From Schauerella fraxinea (GTDB lineage Bacteria > Pseudomonadota > Gammaproteobacteria > Burkholderiales > Burkholderiaceae_B), in NCBI GenBank assembly GCA_030849945.1, contig JAVDKK010000003.1:186001-250000 (forward strand): 64,000 bases of DNA. Direction: 5' to 3'. Shown here in pieces: positions 44,253 to 53,707 of this stretch (position 1 is the stretch's first letter; each line of letters starts with the position of its first letter). The notes under the pieces are model-generated. The model saw only the letters and a program-made list of their open reading frames with translations, ran no database searches and was not told the origin of the DNA. The translations under genes were made by a program, and so were the position numbers.

Positions 44253-45359
44253 ATGCAGCCATCCCGACGCGCGTTTCTCTCCGGCCGCAAGCCTGCGCCC
44301 AGTGCCTGGGCGTCATTCTGCCGCCGCCTGGGCGGCGCCTGCGACGGGGTGTTTACCGCATCGGGTGACAACGACGGCGTGGGTCGGGCGCGGTTTGCGC
44401 CGGCCGGCCATGGCGATATGGCGGTGGCCGTATCGCTGGCGCGCGAGTACGGCGTCGTGCTGGCGTTGACGGCGCCCGAGGGGGCAGTGACCGCGCCGCC
44501 CGACGATCGGCCGGCGGTGTATGTGGATCCGGTCCGGCTGGATCGTCTGACGCCGGTGTTCGCCGTCGTGCAGGAGGCACACGATTCATCCGATAAGTGC
44601 GAGTCGCGCGATGCGCAACAATCCCATGCTGCGGGCCCCGGCGTGCAGGCAATGCCGGCGTCGCCGGTAGCGTGGGATGCGCAGCCGGGGTGCCCATTGG
44701 GTGTGCTGGCAGACGCCGGGCTCACGCAGTTCGAGGGCGCGCCGCGCCACCGCACGCTGGCGCATTGGCTGGCCGCGCCGCATCCTGAGTTGGCGCCGGG
44801 CGGCTCCGACGGTACCGGCATCGTGGCAGTGGAAGTGTTGTTGGCCGACGGCACCTTCGAGGCGCTGGGTCCGTTTGGCGCCGATGCCACGCAACCGCTG
44901 CAATCCGCCACCGTGCAGGCACTGGTGCCCGCATTGTTTCAGGCGGCCTCAAGTCCCGACGGCCAAACCTGCCGCGCGCAGAGGCATTGGCCGTTGGCCT
45001 ATCGGCTCGATGCGTTGCTGCCCCAGGCGCCGCACACGGTCAATCTTGGGCAGGCGCTGTTGGGACACGGCGGCACCTTGGCCTGGGTATGCCGCGTACG
45101 CTTGATCGCCATGCCGATGCGTCACGGCGCGACGGCGTCCGATGCGCGCACCAGGCTCGATACTGAAGAAGCTTCGAGTTCGGACGGCACATTGTCGATC
45201 GCCAGCGGCGATTCGATAACGAGTAGCGGCGATTCAATAACGACTAGAGGCGATTCCATTGGCGACGACGACGCGGCGGCCCGCGACGCCGCCCGTCGGT
45301 TGACGCGCCGCATCAAAGACGCCTTCGATCCCGGTGACCTGTTCCCCATGCTGGCCTAG
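44253..45359 (+). CDS. Uncertain protein with FAD-linked-oxidase-like C-terminus
   Basis: A 368-residue protein. The N-terminus PSRRAFLSGR looks like an RR export signal but lacks a good hydrophobic core, so export is doubtful. The middle and end suggest the GlcE/GlcD family: TPVFAVVQ, LADAGLTQFEGAPRHRTLAHWL, and the closing DAFDPGDLFPM that marks FAD_binding_4 oxidases. The glycine-rich PP-loop of true FAD proteins is hard to see. A spacer at 45180-45260 repeats GDSI three times. A degraded or non-flavin relative is possible. Confidence 0.55.
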   Translation: MQPSRRAFLSGRKPAPSAWASFCRRLGGACDGVFTASGDNDGVGRARFAPAGHGDMAVAVSLAREYGVVLALTAPEGAVTAPPDDRPAVYVDPVRLDRLTPVFAVVQEAHDSSDKCESRDAQQSHAAGPGVQAMPASPVAWDAQPGCPLGVLADAGLTQFEGAPRHRTLAHWLAAPHPELAPGGSDGTGIVAVEVLLADGTFEALGPFGADATQPLQSATVQALVPALFQAASSPDGQTCRAQRHWPLAYRLDALLPQAPHTVNLGQALLGHGGTLAWVCRVRLIAMPMRHGATASDARTRLDTEEASSSDGTLSIASGDSITSSGDSITTRGDSIGDDDAAARDAARRLTRRIKDAFDPGDLFPMLA

Positions 45360-45419
45360 GCGTTGCAACAGGTTAAGATTCCACCTCTTTTCAGTCACAC
45401 TCCACCTTGAGCCTGTCCC

Positions 45420-47708
45420 ATGGATGAAAATCTCCGCCGCGCCGCACTCGAATATCACGAGTCCGGTCGCCCCGGCAAAATTTCGGTCATGCCGACCAAG
45501 CAATTGTCCAACCAGCGCGATCTGGCCTTGGCCTATTCGCCTGGCGTTGCGGCCGCTTGCGAAGAGATCGTCAAAGATCCCGTCAATGCGTTTCGCTACA
45601 CGGCGCGCGGCAATCTGGTCGGTGTGATCACCAACGGCACGGCCGTTCTGGGACTGGGCAATATCGGCGCACTGGCCTCCAAGCCGGTGATGGAAGGCAA
45701 GGCGGTGCTCTTCAAGAAGTTTGCCGGCCTGGATGTGTTCGATATCGAGATCAACGAAACCGATCCCGACAAGCTGGTCGACATCATCGCGGGGCTGGAG
45801 CCCACGTTCGGTGGCATCAACCTTGAAGATATCAAGGCACCCGAGTGCTTCACGGTCGAGCGCAAGCTGCGTGAACGCATGAAGATTCCGGTCTTTCATG
45901 ACGATCAGCACGGCACGGCGATCACTGTATCGGCCGCGTTCATCAACGGCCTGAAGGTCGTGAAGAAAGACATCAAGCAAGTCAAAGTGGTCGTGTCCGG
46001 CGCGGGCGCCGCGGCGCTGGCCTGTCTGGAACTGATGGTGGATCTGGGCCTGCCCAAATCGAACATCTGGGTGACCGACATCGAAGGCGTGGTGTACGAA
46101 GGCCGCACGGTACTGATGGATCCGGACAAGGCGGGTTTCGCGCAGGCCACCGAGCTGCGTACGCTGGGCGAGGTGATCGACGGCGCCGACGTATTTCTGG
46201 GACTATCCGCCGGCGGCGTGCTCAAGGCCGATATGGTCGCGCGCATGGGCCCCAACCCGTTCATCCTGGCGCTGGCCAATCCCACGCCCGAAATCCTGCC
46301 TGAAGTCGCGCACGCGGTGCGTGACGATATCGTGATGGCCACGGGCCGCTCGGATTACCCGAACCAGGTCAATAACGTGCTGTGCTTCCCCTACATCTTT
46401 CGCGGGGCGATGGATGTGGGCGCGACCACGATCACGCGCGGCATGGAAAAAGCCGCTGTGCTGGCCATCGCCAAGCTGGCGCAGGAAGAGCAAAACGAAA
46501 TCGTCGCGGCCGCCTATGGCACATACGACATCTCGTTCGGCCCCGAATACCTGATTCCAAAGCCGTTCGATCCGCGCCTGATCGTGCGTATCGCACCGGC
46601 CGTAGCCAAGGCGGCGATGGACGAGGGCGTGGCCACCCGTCCGATCGCCGATCTCGAAGCCTACGTCGATCAATTGCAGCAGTTCGTGTATCACTCCGGT
46701 GCGTTCATGAAGCCGCTGTTTTCCAATGCCAAGCGTCTGGTGCGCGAAGGCGGGAAAGCACGCATCGTGTTTACCGAGGGCGAAGACGAGCGCGTGCTGC
46801 GCGCGGTGCAGGTCATCGTCGACGAAGGCCTGGCCAAGCCCATTCTGGTGGGCCGCCCAGCAGTGTTGGCCGCACGTATCGAAAAATACGGCCTACGTAT
46901 TCGCCTGGGCGAAGACGCGCAGGTCTGCAACCCCGAATACGACGAGCGTTTCCATCGTTACTGGACGACGTACTGGGAAATCATGTGCCGCCGCGGCATC
47001 ACCAAGGAAATGGCGCGCGTTGAAATGCGCCGCCGCATGACCTTGATCGGCGCCATGATGTTGCACCTGGGCGATGCCGACGGCATGGTCTGCGGCACGG
47101 TGGGCGCCTACGGCGATCACTTGCGTTTCATCGACGAGGTGATCGGTCGCCGCGCAGGCCACAAGGTTTACGCCGCCATGAACATCCTGCTCGTCAACGA
47201 ACGCACGGTGGCGTTGGTGGACACTCATGTGACCGACGATCCGACCGCCGAACAAGTGGCCGAGTTCACGATCGCCGCCGCCGAAGAAATGACGCGCATG
47301 AATTTGATGCCCAAGGTGGCGTTGCTGTCGCGTTCGAACTTTGGTTCGGGCAGCTCGGCATCGGGTGCAAAGATGCGCGAAGCGTTGGAAATCATCCGCG
47401 AGCGTGCCCCCGACATGGAAGTCGACGGCGAAATGCACGGCGACTGCGCGCTGGACGAAACGTTGCGCCAGAAGCTGCTGCCCTCGTCGCCCCTGAAAGG
47501 GCAGGCCAACCTGCTGGTGTGCCCCAACGTCGATTCGGGCAATATCGCCTACAACCTGTTGAAGACGGCTGCCGGCGGCAACGTGGCCGTGGGCCCGTTC
47601 CTTTTGGGCGTGAATGCGCCGGTGCATATCTTGACGTCGAGCTCGACGGTGCGCCGAATCGTCAACATGACCGCGTTAACCGTGGTGGATGCCAACACGC
47701 CGCGCTGA
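45420..47708 (+). CDS. maeB: NADP-dependent malic enzyme with phosphotransacetylase-like domain
   Basis: Oxidative decarboxylation of malate to pyruvate. It has 762 residues, as E. coli MaeB. Residues 1-430 form the malic enzyme with AYSPGVAAAC, VFHDDQHGTA and SGAGAAALACLEL (NAD(P) site). Residues about 430-762 form a phosphotransacetylase-like domain (ARIVFTEGEDERVLRA, SRSNFGSGSSASGAKMREA, NVDSGNIAYNLLKT), usually inactive and regulatory, sensing acetyl-CoA. Confidence 0.96.
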   Translation: MDENLRRAALEYHESGRPGKISVMPTKQLSNQRDLALAYSPGVAAACEEIVKDPVNAFRYTARGNLVGVITNGTAVLGLGNIGALASKPVMEGKAVLFKKFAGLDVFDIEINETDPDKLVDIIAGLEPTFGGINLEDIKAPECFTVERKLRERMKIPVFHDDQHGTAITVSAAFINGLKVVKKDIKQVKVVVSGAGAAALACLELMVDLGLPKSNIWVTDIEGVVYEGRTVLMDPDKAGFAQATELRTLGEVIDGADVFLGLSAGGVLKADMVARMGPNPFILALANPTPEILPEVAHAVRDDIVMATGRSDYPNQVNNVLCFPYIFRGAMDVGATTITRGMEKAAVLAIAKLAQEEQNEIVAAAYGTYDISFGPEYLIPKPFDPRLIVRIAPAVAKAAMDEGVATRPIADLEAYVDQLQQFVYHSGAFMKPLFSNAKRLVREGGKARIVFTEGEDERVLRAVQVIVDEGLAKPILVGRPAVLAARIEKYGLRIRLGEDAQVCNPEYDERFHRYWTTYWEIMCRRGITKEMARVEMRRRMTLIGAMMLHLGDADGMVCGTVGAYGDHLRFIDEVIGRRAGHKVYAAMNILLVNERTVALVDTHVTDDPTAEQVAEFTIAAAEEMTRMNLMPKVALLSRSNFGSGSSASGAKMREALEIIRERAPDMEVDGEMHGDCALDETLRQKLLPSSPLKGQANLLVCPNVDSGNIAYNLLKTAAGGNVAVGPFLLGVNAPVHILTSSSTVRRIVNMTALTVVDANTPR

Positions 47709-48918
47709 CGCGACCGTGCTTGACGGCCGGAGCGAGGGTGCCCCTCGCACCGGCCTGATCCTCACTGGAGGCGGCGCCCGTGCCGCCTACCAGGTGGGGG
47801 TTTTGCAGGCGTTGCTCGATATTCTCGACACGCCGCGCCGTCCCGATTTTCGCAATCCCTTCGATATTCTTTGCGGCACCTCTGCCGGTGCGCTCAACGC
47901 GACCGCCTATGCATGCCGCGCCGACCGGCCGCACGTGGCCGTAGCGCGCATGCGGCGGCTATGGTCGCGCCTGCACACCGGCATGGTGTATCGCGCCGAT
48001 GCGCCGGGCCTGATCCGCACAGGCGGCCGTTGGCTGGGTCTGCTGGCGCTGGGGTGGATGTTTGCCGGCCGGCGCGGCCCGCGCCCGCGCTCGCTGCTGG
48101 ATAACGCGCCGTTGGCCGATCTCCTGGCCCAGGTGCTGGATTTCGACCGGTTGAGCGAGCAACTCACCAAGCACACGCTGACGGCCCTGGCGATTACGGC
48201 GTCCGGTTACACCTCCGGCCAGCACCTGACGTTCTATCAATCCGCCGAAACGATCGAGCCCTGGCAACGGGCGCTGCGCCGTGCGGTGCCCACCACAATC
48301 GGCGTCGATCATCTGATGGCGTCCAGCGCGATCCCGTTTGTGTTTCCCGCGCAGGCCGTGGATGTTTTCGGGCAGACCGAATGGTGCGGCGATGGGTCGA
48401 TGCGGCAATTGGCCCCGATCAGCCCGGCGATCCACATGGGCGCGGACCGGGTGGTGGTAATCGGCACCGCCCATCGCGACGACACGCACCCGGAAGACCG
48501 CCACCCGGCGCCGCCTTACCCCACGCTTGCGCAAATTTCGGGTCATGCGTTGGCGAACATTTTCATCGATAGCGTGTCTACCGATGTGGAGAGTGTGCGG
48601 CGGGTGAACGCGCTGATCGACGGCGGGCATATGGGACGCGACAGCGGGTTGCGTTCCGTGGCGGTGCTGGCATTGGGTCCCAGTGAATCGCTCGATACGT
48701 TGGCGCTGTCGTATCTTGACGACATGCCACGCGAGGTTCGCGCTTTGTTGCGCGCGCTCGGCATGGGCGTGGCACCTGGGCGACGAGAGGGTGGGACATT
48801 GATGTCCTACCTCTTGTTCGAAGCGCGTTACACCCGACGATTGATCGAATTAGGTTATGCCGATACGATGCGGCAGACCGAGGCAGTGATCGGGTTTTTT
48901 AAGGAGGCGCCTGTATGA
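47689..48918 (+). CDS. Patatin-like phospholipase
   Basis: A lipid acyl hydrolase of about 400 residues. The oxyanion motif is LTGGGARAAYQVGVL, the nucleophile Ser in LCGTSAGALNA, and the catalytic Asp in WCGDGSM. The C-terminal third is helical. ATG at 47689 overlaps the end of maeB by 20 bp; GTG at 47716 is an alternative. The stop overlaps the barstar gene (ATGA). Confidence 0.88.
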   Translation: MPTRRADATVLDGRSEGAPRTGLILTGGGARAAYQVGVLQALLDILDTPRRPDFRNPFDILCGTSAGALNATAYACRADRPHVAVARMRRLWSRLHTGMVYRADAPGLIRTGGRWLGLLALGWMFAGRRGPRPRSLLDNAPLADLLAQVLDFDRLSEQLTKHTLTALAITASGYTSGQHLTFYQSAETIEPWQRALRRAVPTTIGVDHLMASSAIPFVFPAQAVDVFGQTEWCGDGSMRQLAPISPAIHMGADRVVVIGTAHRDDTHPEDRHPAPPYPTLAQISGHALANIFIDSVSTDVESVRRVNALIDGGHMGRDSGLRSVAVLALGPSESLDTLALSYLDDMPREVRALLRALGMGVAPGRREGGTLMSYLLFEARYTRRLIELGYADTMRQTEAVIGFFKEAPV

Positions 48919-49379
48919 CGCGTACCACTCAGGCCGGCATGCAGCAGCTGTTGCAGCAGGGCGGCGAGCTCGATCATGCCGCATTTGAAAAAGTCGACGT
49001 GGTCGACGCCGCCAACGTATTGGGGCTGCCGCTGTATGTGGCAGATTGCGACCGTGCGCGCAGCCGCTCGGCAGTGTTGCGCGCCATCGCCAAGGCGGTG
49101 GATTTTCCGGTCTTTTTTGGCGGCAATCTGGATGCCCTCTACGATTGCCTGTGCGATACGGTGCTCGATCAGAAGTCTGGCGTCGTGTTGTGGCTCTATA
49201 GATTGCATTCGGGCGATCCCGCCCTGGAAGAAGATGCCGCACGCGTGGCTCAGGCGTGTGCCGATGCAGCCGATTTCGCGCGCGAGAACGGCCGCAGTTT
49301 TGCCTATGTGCTCGAACACGCCGGCAAACACCCCGATCCACCGCCGCAAGCCGACGTGCCGCGTTACGTCGACGACTGA
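48915..49379 (+). CDS. Barstar family protein
   Basis: A 154-residue protein matching barstar (barnase inhibitor) in its middle: VVDAANVLGLPLYVADCDRA, FPVFFGGNLDALYDCLCD with the conserved Phe-Gly-Asn-Leu-Asp-Ala-Leu block. It is longer than classic barstar (about 90). It is translationally coupled to the patatin gene. No barnase or toxin partner is seen nearby, so it may be a housekeeping barstar-like protein. Confidence 0.88.
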   Translation: MTRTTQAGMQQLLQQGGELDHAAFEKVDVVDAANVLGLPLYVADCDRARSRSAVLRAIAKAVDFPVFFGGNLDALYDCLCDTVLDQKSGVVLWLYRLHSGDPALEEDAARVAQACADAADFARENGRSFAYVLEHAGKHPDPPPQADVPRYVDD

Positions 49380-49513
49380 CGCAGGAGGTATGACTCACGA
49401 CTGATTCATGAGGTAGGACTGACGATTTGCGCGTCGCTGACGTCTGACGTTTTGCAACGGGTTTTTCGCCCCCCCCGCCTTAGCGTCCCTTACCCTGCTT
49501 GCACCAACGCTGT

Positions 49514-50287
49514 TTACACCCAGCCGCGCCGGGCGCTGATCGCGGCCAGCATCGCCAGACCTGCGGTCTCGGTGCGCAGCACCCGATCGCCGAAGCGCAC
49601 CGGCGTCACGCCGGCCCGCACCACCAACGCCGCTTCCTCCGCCGACCAGCCGCCTTCGGGGCCCACCAACAGGGCCAGCGGGCGCGGCGCGGGCGCATCG
49701 GTCGGATCCGACGCCTTACGCGCATGGATTCCCTCGGGGGCGGCAAGCGTCATGAGCGACGTTTGGGCCTCGGGGTGGCACAACACCCGCTCACCCTCAA
49801 AGGGCGCCGCCAGCCAGTCGCGCAACGACGTTACGGGTGCCACATCGGGCACGCGATTGCGGCCGCACTGCTCGCAGGCCGAAATCGCCACCCGCTGCCA
49901 GTGCACTTGCCGCTTTTCGAGCCGCGCGCCGCTCAATTGCACGATGCTGCGCTGGGCGGCCACGGGCACGATGCGGCGTACGCCCAGTTCGACCGCTTTT
50001 TCGATGATCCAGTCCATCTTGTCGCCGCCGGGCAGGCCCTGCACCAGCACGATATCGCCCGGCAGTTCGGCTTCGCGCGGCAGGTGGTCGCCCACGTCGG
50101 CCAGCGCGCGGCTGCCGTCAAAGACCAGCGTGGCGGCATATTCACCGCCCCGGCCGTCGAACAGCACGATGGTGTCGCCGGCCCGCAATCGCAGCGCGCG
50201 CGAGGCGTGATGCGCCACGTCGTCGGGCAACGTATAGCGGGAATGGGCCGTAATCGGCGTCGAACAATAGAAGCGGGGGTGGGCCAT
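49514..50287 (-). CDS. rsmE: 16S rRNA (uracil-1498-N3)-methyltransferase
   Basis: A SPOUT methyltransferase of 257 residues. The N-terminal PUA-like segment has HHASRALRLRAGD, and the C-terminal knot has LLVGPEGGWSAEE and RFGDRVLRTETAGLAML, the SAM site. GGAG lies upstream of ATG 50287; the frame is open further back without a ribosome site. Confidence 0.95.
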   Translation of the reverse strand: MAHPRFYCSTPITAHSRYTLPDDVAHHASRALRLRAGDTIVLFDGRGGEYAATLVFDGSRALADVGDHLPREAELPGDIVLVQGLPGGDKMDWIIEKAVELGVRRIVPVAAQRSIVQLSGARLEKRQVHWQRVAISACEQCGRNRVPDVAPVTSLRDWLAAPFEGERVLCHPEAQTSLMTLAAPEGIHARKASDPTDAPAPRPLALLVGPEGGWSAEEAALVVRAGVTPVRFGDRVLRTETAGLAMLAAISARRGWV

Positions 50288-50465
50288 CGAACGCAATCTC
50301 CTGGACGCGAATGGTAGGGCATAACTCCGTCCTATTTCATCTCTCGTGCGTAAGGAGGGTGGGGTTTGCCCCAGGCGCGTCGCTCGCGGGTGGTAAAATC
50401 GTGAGCTTTTCACACTGTCCACCGGCTGCGCGGATGCGTTTGAAGGCCGGCTAACGAGTCCATAG

Positions 50466-52511
50466 ATGAGCCAACCTCCCGTCACCACTCCCGACCTCGC
50501 CAACGCCATTCGCGCTTTGGCCATGGATGCCGTGCAGCAGGCCAACTCCGGCCACCCTGGCGCGCCCATGGGCATGGCCGAGATTGCCCAAGCACTGTGG
50601 CGGGGGCATTTGCGCCACAATCCCGCCAATCCGGCCTGGCCCAATCGCGACCGTTTCGTGCTCTCCAACGGCCACGGTTCGATGCTGATCTACGCGCTGT
50701 TGCACCTCACCGGCTACGACCTGCCGATCTCGGAACTCAAGAACTTCCGTCAGATGCACAGCCGCACGCCGGGTCACCCGGAAGTCGGCATCACCCCGGG
50801 CGTCGAAACCACCACGGGTCCGCTCGGTCAGGGCCTGGGCAACGCTGTGGGCATGGCATTGGCCGAGGCCTTGCTGGCCGGCGAATTCAATCGCCCCGGT
50901 CACACCATCGTCGACCACCACACGTATGCGTTCGCGGGCGACGGTTGCCTGATGGAAGGCATTTCGCACGAAGTGTGTTCGCTGGCCGGCGTGCTCAAGC
51001 TGTCCAAGCTCGTCGTGCTGTATGACGACAACGGCATTTCCATCGACGGCAAGGTCGAGCACTGGTTCGGCGACGATACCGCCAAGCGTTTCGAAGGTTA
51101 CGGCTGGAACGTCGTGCGCGGTGTGGACGGCCACGATGCGGCTGCGGTCGACGCCGCCATCACGCTGGCGCGCAGCAATACCGCCGATAACAGCGGTCCC
51201 ACGCTGATCCTCTGCCGCACCGTGATTGGCAAGGGTGCGCCCAATATGGCCGGTACCGATAAGGTGCACGGTTCGGCACTGGGCGCCGCCGAAGTGGCCG
51301 CCACGCGCGAAGCGCTGGCCTGGTCGCATGCGCCGTTCGAGATTCCCCAGCACGTCTATGACGGCTGGAATGCCCGCGATGCCGGCGCTGCCGCCGAAAC
51401 GTCGTGGCAGGAAGGCTTCGATGCCTATTCGAAGGCCCATCCCGAACTCGCCGCCGAGTACACCCGCCGCATGAAGGGCGACCTGCCGGCCGATTTCGCC
51501 GATCGTCTGAAAGGTTTCCTCGACGCCACCGTGGGCAAGGCCGAAACCGTGGCCACCCGCAAGGCCTCGCAATTCGCCATCACCGCGCTCGCAGAGGTGT
51601 TGCCCGAACTGCTGGGCGGCTCGGCCGACCTCACCGGTTCCAACTACACCGACTGGAAGGGCGTCGTGCCCGTGCGTGTCGGCCGCGAAGCACTGCAGTT
51701 TGGCCGCCACATCAACTACGGCGTGCGCGAATTCGGCATGGCCGCCGTCATGAACGGCATCGCGCTGCACGGCGGCTATCTGCCGTTCGGCGGCACGTTC
51801 CTCACGTTCTCCGACTACTCGCGCAACGCCATCCGCATGGCTGCGCTGATGAAGTCGCGCGTGATCCACGTCTTCACGCACGATTCCATCGGCCTGGGCG
51901 AAGACGGCCCCACCCACCAATCGATCGAGCACGCCTCCAGCCTGCGTCTGATTCCCAATCTGTCCGTCTGGCGTCCGTGCGACACCACCGAAACGGCCGT
52001 GGCATGGGGATCGGCGGTGCAACGGCCCGCCAGCCTCGGTATGACGGTCGCCGATGGCGGCCCGACCGCGCTGCTGCTGTCGCGCCAGAACCTGCCGTTC
52101 GTCGAGCGTGATGCTGCCACCGTGCAAGCGATTGCCCGCGGCGGTTATGTGCTGCGCGACGCGGCCGATGCCCGTGCCATCATCATCGCCACGGGTTCGG
52201 AAGTGGCGTTGGCGCTGGACGCGCAAAAGCAACTGGCTGCCGCTGGCGTGCCGGTGCGCGTGGTGTCGATGCCCAGCACCGATGTCTTCGATCGTCAGGA
52301 TGCCGCCTACCGCGCCGAAGTGCTGCCGCGCGGTCTGCCGCGTGTGGCCGTGGAAGCGGGTATCACCGCGTTCTGGCACAAGTATGTCGGCCTCGAAGGC
52401 AAGGTCATCGGTATCGATCGCTACGGCGAATCGGCCCCGGCCAACGAGTTGTTCCCGTTCTTCGGTTTGACTGCCGACAAGGTAGCGGCCGCGGTGCAAG
52501 AGATCCTCTGA
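50466..52511 (+). CDS. tkt: Transketolase
   Basis: Thiamine-diphosphate enzyme of the pentose phosphate and Calvin pathways. It has 681 residues. Seen are NSGHPGAPMGMA, VLSNGHGSMLIYALLHL in pieces, TGPLGQGLGNAVGMA, the TPP/Mg motif GDGCLMEG with the Asn in DDNGISIDG, and the pyrimidine-domain Glu in YGVREFGM. It is upstream of gap and pgk in the same direction. Confidence 0.97.
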   Translation: MSQPPVTTPDLANAIRALAMDAVQQANSGHPGAPMGMAEIAQALWRGHLRHNPANPAWPNRDRFVLSNGHGSMLIYALLHLTGYDLPISELKNFRQMHSRTPGHPEVGITPGVETTTGPLGQGLGNAVGMALAEALLAGEFNRPGHTIVDHHTYAFAGDGCLMEGISHEVCSLAGVLKLSKLVVLYDDNGISIDGKVEHWFGDDTAKRFEGYGWNVVRGVDGHDAAAVDAAITLARSNTADNSGPTLILCRTVIGKGAPNMAGTDKVHGSALGAAEVAATREALAWSHAPFEIPQHVYDGWNARDAGAAAETSWQEGFDAYSKAHPELAAEYTRRMKGDLPADFADRLKGFLDATVGKAETVATRKASQFAITALAEVLPELLGGSADLTGSNYTDWKGVVPVRVGREALQFGRHINYGVREFGMAAVMNGIALHGGYLPFGGTFLTFSDYSRNAIRMAALMKSRVIHVFTHDSIGLGEDGPTHQSIEHASSLRLIPNLSVWRPCDTTETAVAWGSAVQRPASLGMTVADGGPTALLLSRQNLPFVERDAATVQAIARGGYVLRDAADARAIIIATGSEVALALDAQKQLAAAGVPVRVVSMPSTDVFDRQDAAYRAEVLPRGLPRVAVEAGITAFWHKYVGLEGKVIGIDRYGESAPANELFPFFGLTADKVAAAVQEIL

Positions 52512-52582
52512 TCGGCGCGGCGCGATGATCGCGCCGTCCGTGCAGATTTCCGCTTTTATTTTTAAAACAAAGGAGCAGGTTC

Positions 52583-53593
52583 ATGAGTATTCGCGTCGCC
52601 ATCAACGGCTATGGCCGCATCGGCCGCAACATCTTGCGCGCCCACTACGAATCGGGAAAGAAGCACGACATCGAGATCGTCGCAATCAATGATCTGGGTG
52701 ATCCCGCCACGAACGCGCACCTCACGCGCTACGACACGGCCCACGGCAAGTTCCCCGGCACGGTCGAAGTCGACGGCGACTACATGGTCGTCAACGGCGA
52801 CAAGATCCGCGTGTTGGCCAACCGCAACCCGGCTGAATTGCCGTGGGGCGACCTGAAGGTCGACGTCGTGCTGGAATGCACGGGCTTTTTCACCACCAAG
52901 GAAAAAGCCAATGCCCACCTGAAAGGCGGCGCAAAGAAGGTGATCATTTCGGCACCGGGTGGCAAGGATGTGGACGCCACGATCGTGTACGGCGTGAACC
53001 ACAACGTGCTGAAGAAAGAGCACACCGTGATTTCGAATGCCTCGTGCACGACCAACTGCCTCGCGCCGCTGGTCAAGCCGCTGCACGACAAGATCGGTCT
53101 GGTCAATGGCTTGATGACCACCATCCACGCCTACACCAACGATCAGGTGCTGACCGACGTTTATCACGAAGATCTGCGCCGCGCCCGTTCGGCCACGCAC
53201 AGCATGATTCCCACCAAAACCGGTGCGGCCTCGGCAGTGGGTCTGGTGTTGCCCGAACTGAACGGCAAGCTCGACGGTTACGCGATCCGCGTCCCCACGA
53301 TCAACGTGTCGATCGTCGATCTGTCGTTCGTGGCCGCTCGCGAAACCACGGTCGAAGAAGTCAACAGCATCCTGAAGGCTGCGGCCGACGGCGAGTTGAA
53401 GGGCATTCTCGACTACAACAACGAGCCGCTCGTATCGGTCGACTACAACCACAATCCGGCCTCGAGCACGGTCGACGCCGGCCTGACCAAGGTGTCGGGC
53501 TCGCTGGTGAAGGTGTCGTCCTGGTATGACAACGAATGGGGTTTCTCCAACCGCATGCTGGACACCACTGTTGCCCTGATGTCGGCAAAGTAA
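52583..53593 (+). CDS. gap: Glyceraldehyde-3-phosphate dehydrogenase
   Basis: Glycolytic enzyme of 336 residues. The NAD fold opens with INGYGRIGRN, the active-site Cys is in SNASCTTNCLAP, and HAYTNDQ and WYDNEWGFSNRM are conserved. AAGGAG precedes ATG 52583. It follows tkt by 71 bp. Confidence 0.97.
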   Translation: MSIRVAINGYGRIGRNILRAHYESGKKHDIEIVAINDLGDPATNAHLTRYDTAHGKFPGTVEVDGDYMVVNGDKIRVLANRNPAELPWGDLKVDVVLECTGFFTTKEKANAHLKGGAKKVIISAPGGKDVDATIVYGVNHNVLKKEHTVISNASCTTNCLAPLVKPLHDKIGLVNGLMTTIHAYTNDQVLTDVYHEDLRRARSATHSMIPTKTGAASAVGLVLPELNGKLDGYAIRVPTINVSIVDLSFVAARETTVEEVNSILKAAADGELKGILDYNNEPLVSVDYNHNPASSTVDAGLTKVSGSLVKVSSWYDNEWGFSNRMLDTTVALMSAK

Positions 53594-53648
53594 TGTTCGT
53601 GCGGGGGGAGTGTCCTTCGGGCGCTTCCCCCGCGTGCGTTCCCCCTTT

Positions 53649-53690
53649 GGGGCCGGTCGCGGTCATGCCAGGCCGGCCCCTTTTGCTTTT
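53649..53690 (+). terminator. Intercistronic terminator-like hairpin between gap and pgk
   Basis: GGGGCCGG (53649-53656) pairs exactly with CCGGCCCC (53673-53680), followed by TTTTGCTTTT. A weaker GCGGGGG/CCCCCGC hairpin lies just before it. It probably allows partial readthrough to pgk, whose start is 18 bp further on. Confidence 0.7.
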
Positions 53691-53707
53691 GAAAAGGTTG
53701 TCCGACC

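Noticed and set aside
48915..49379. A classic barnase-barstar toxin-antitoxin pair
   Set aside because: No RNase of the barnase or microbial ribonuclease type is encoded beside it.
50451..52499. A 682-codon minus-strand frame opposite tkt
   Set aside because: Antisense shadow; transketolase motifs are intact on the plus strand.
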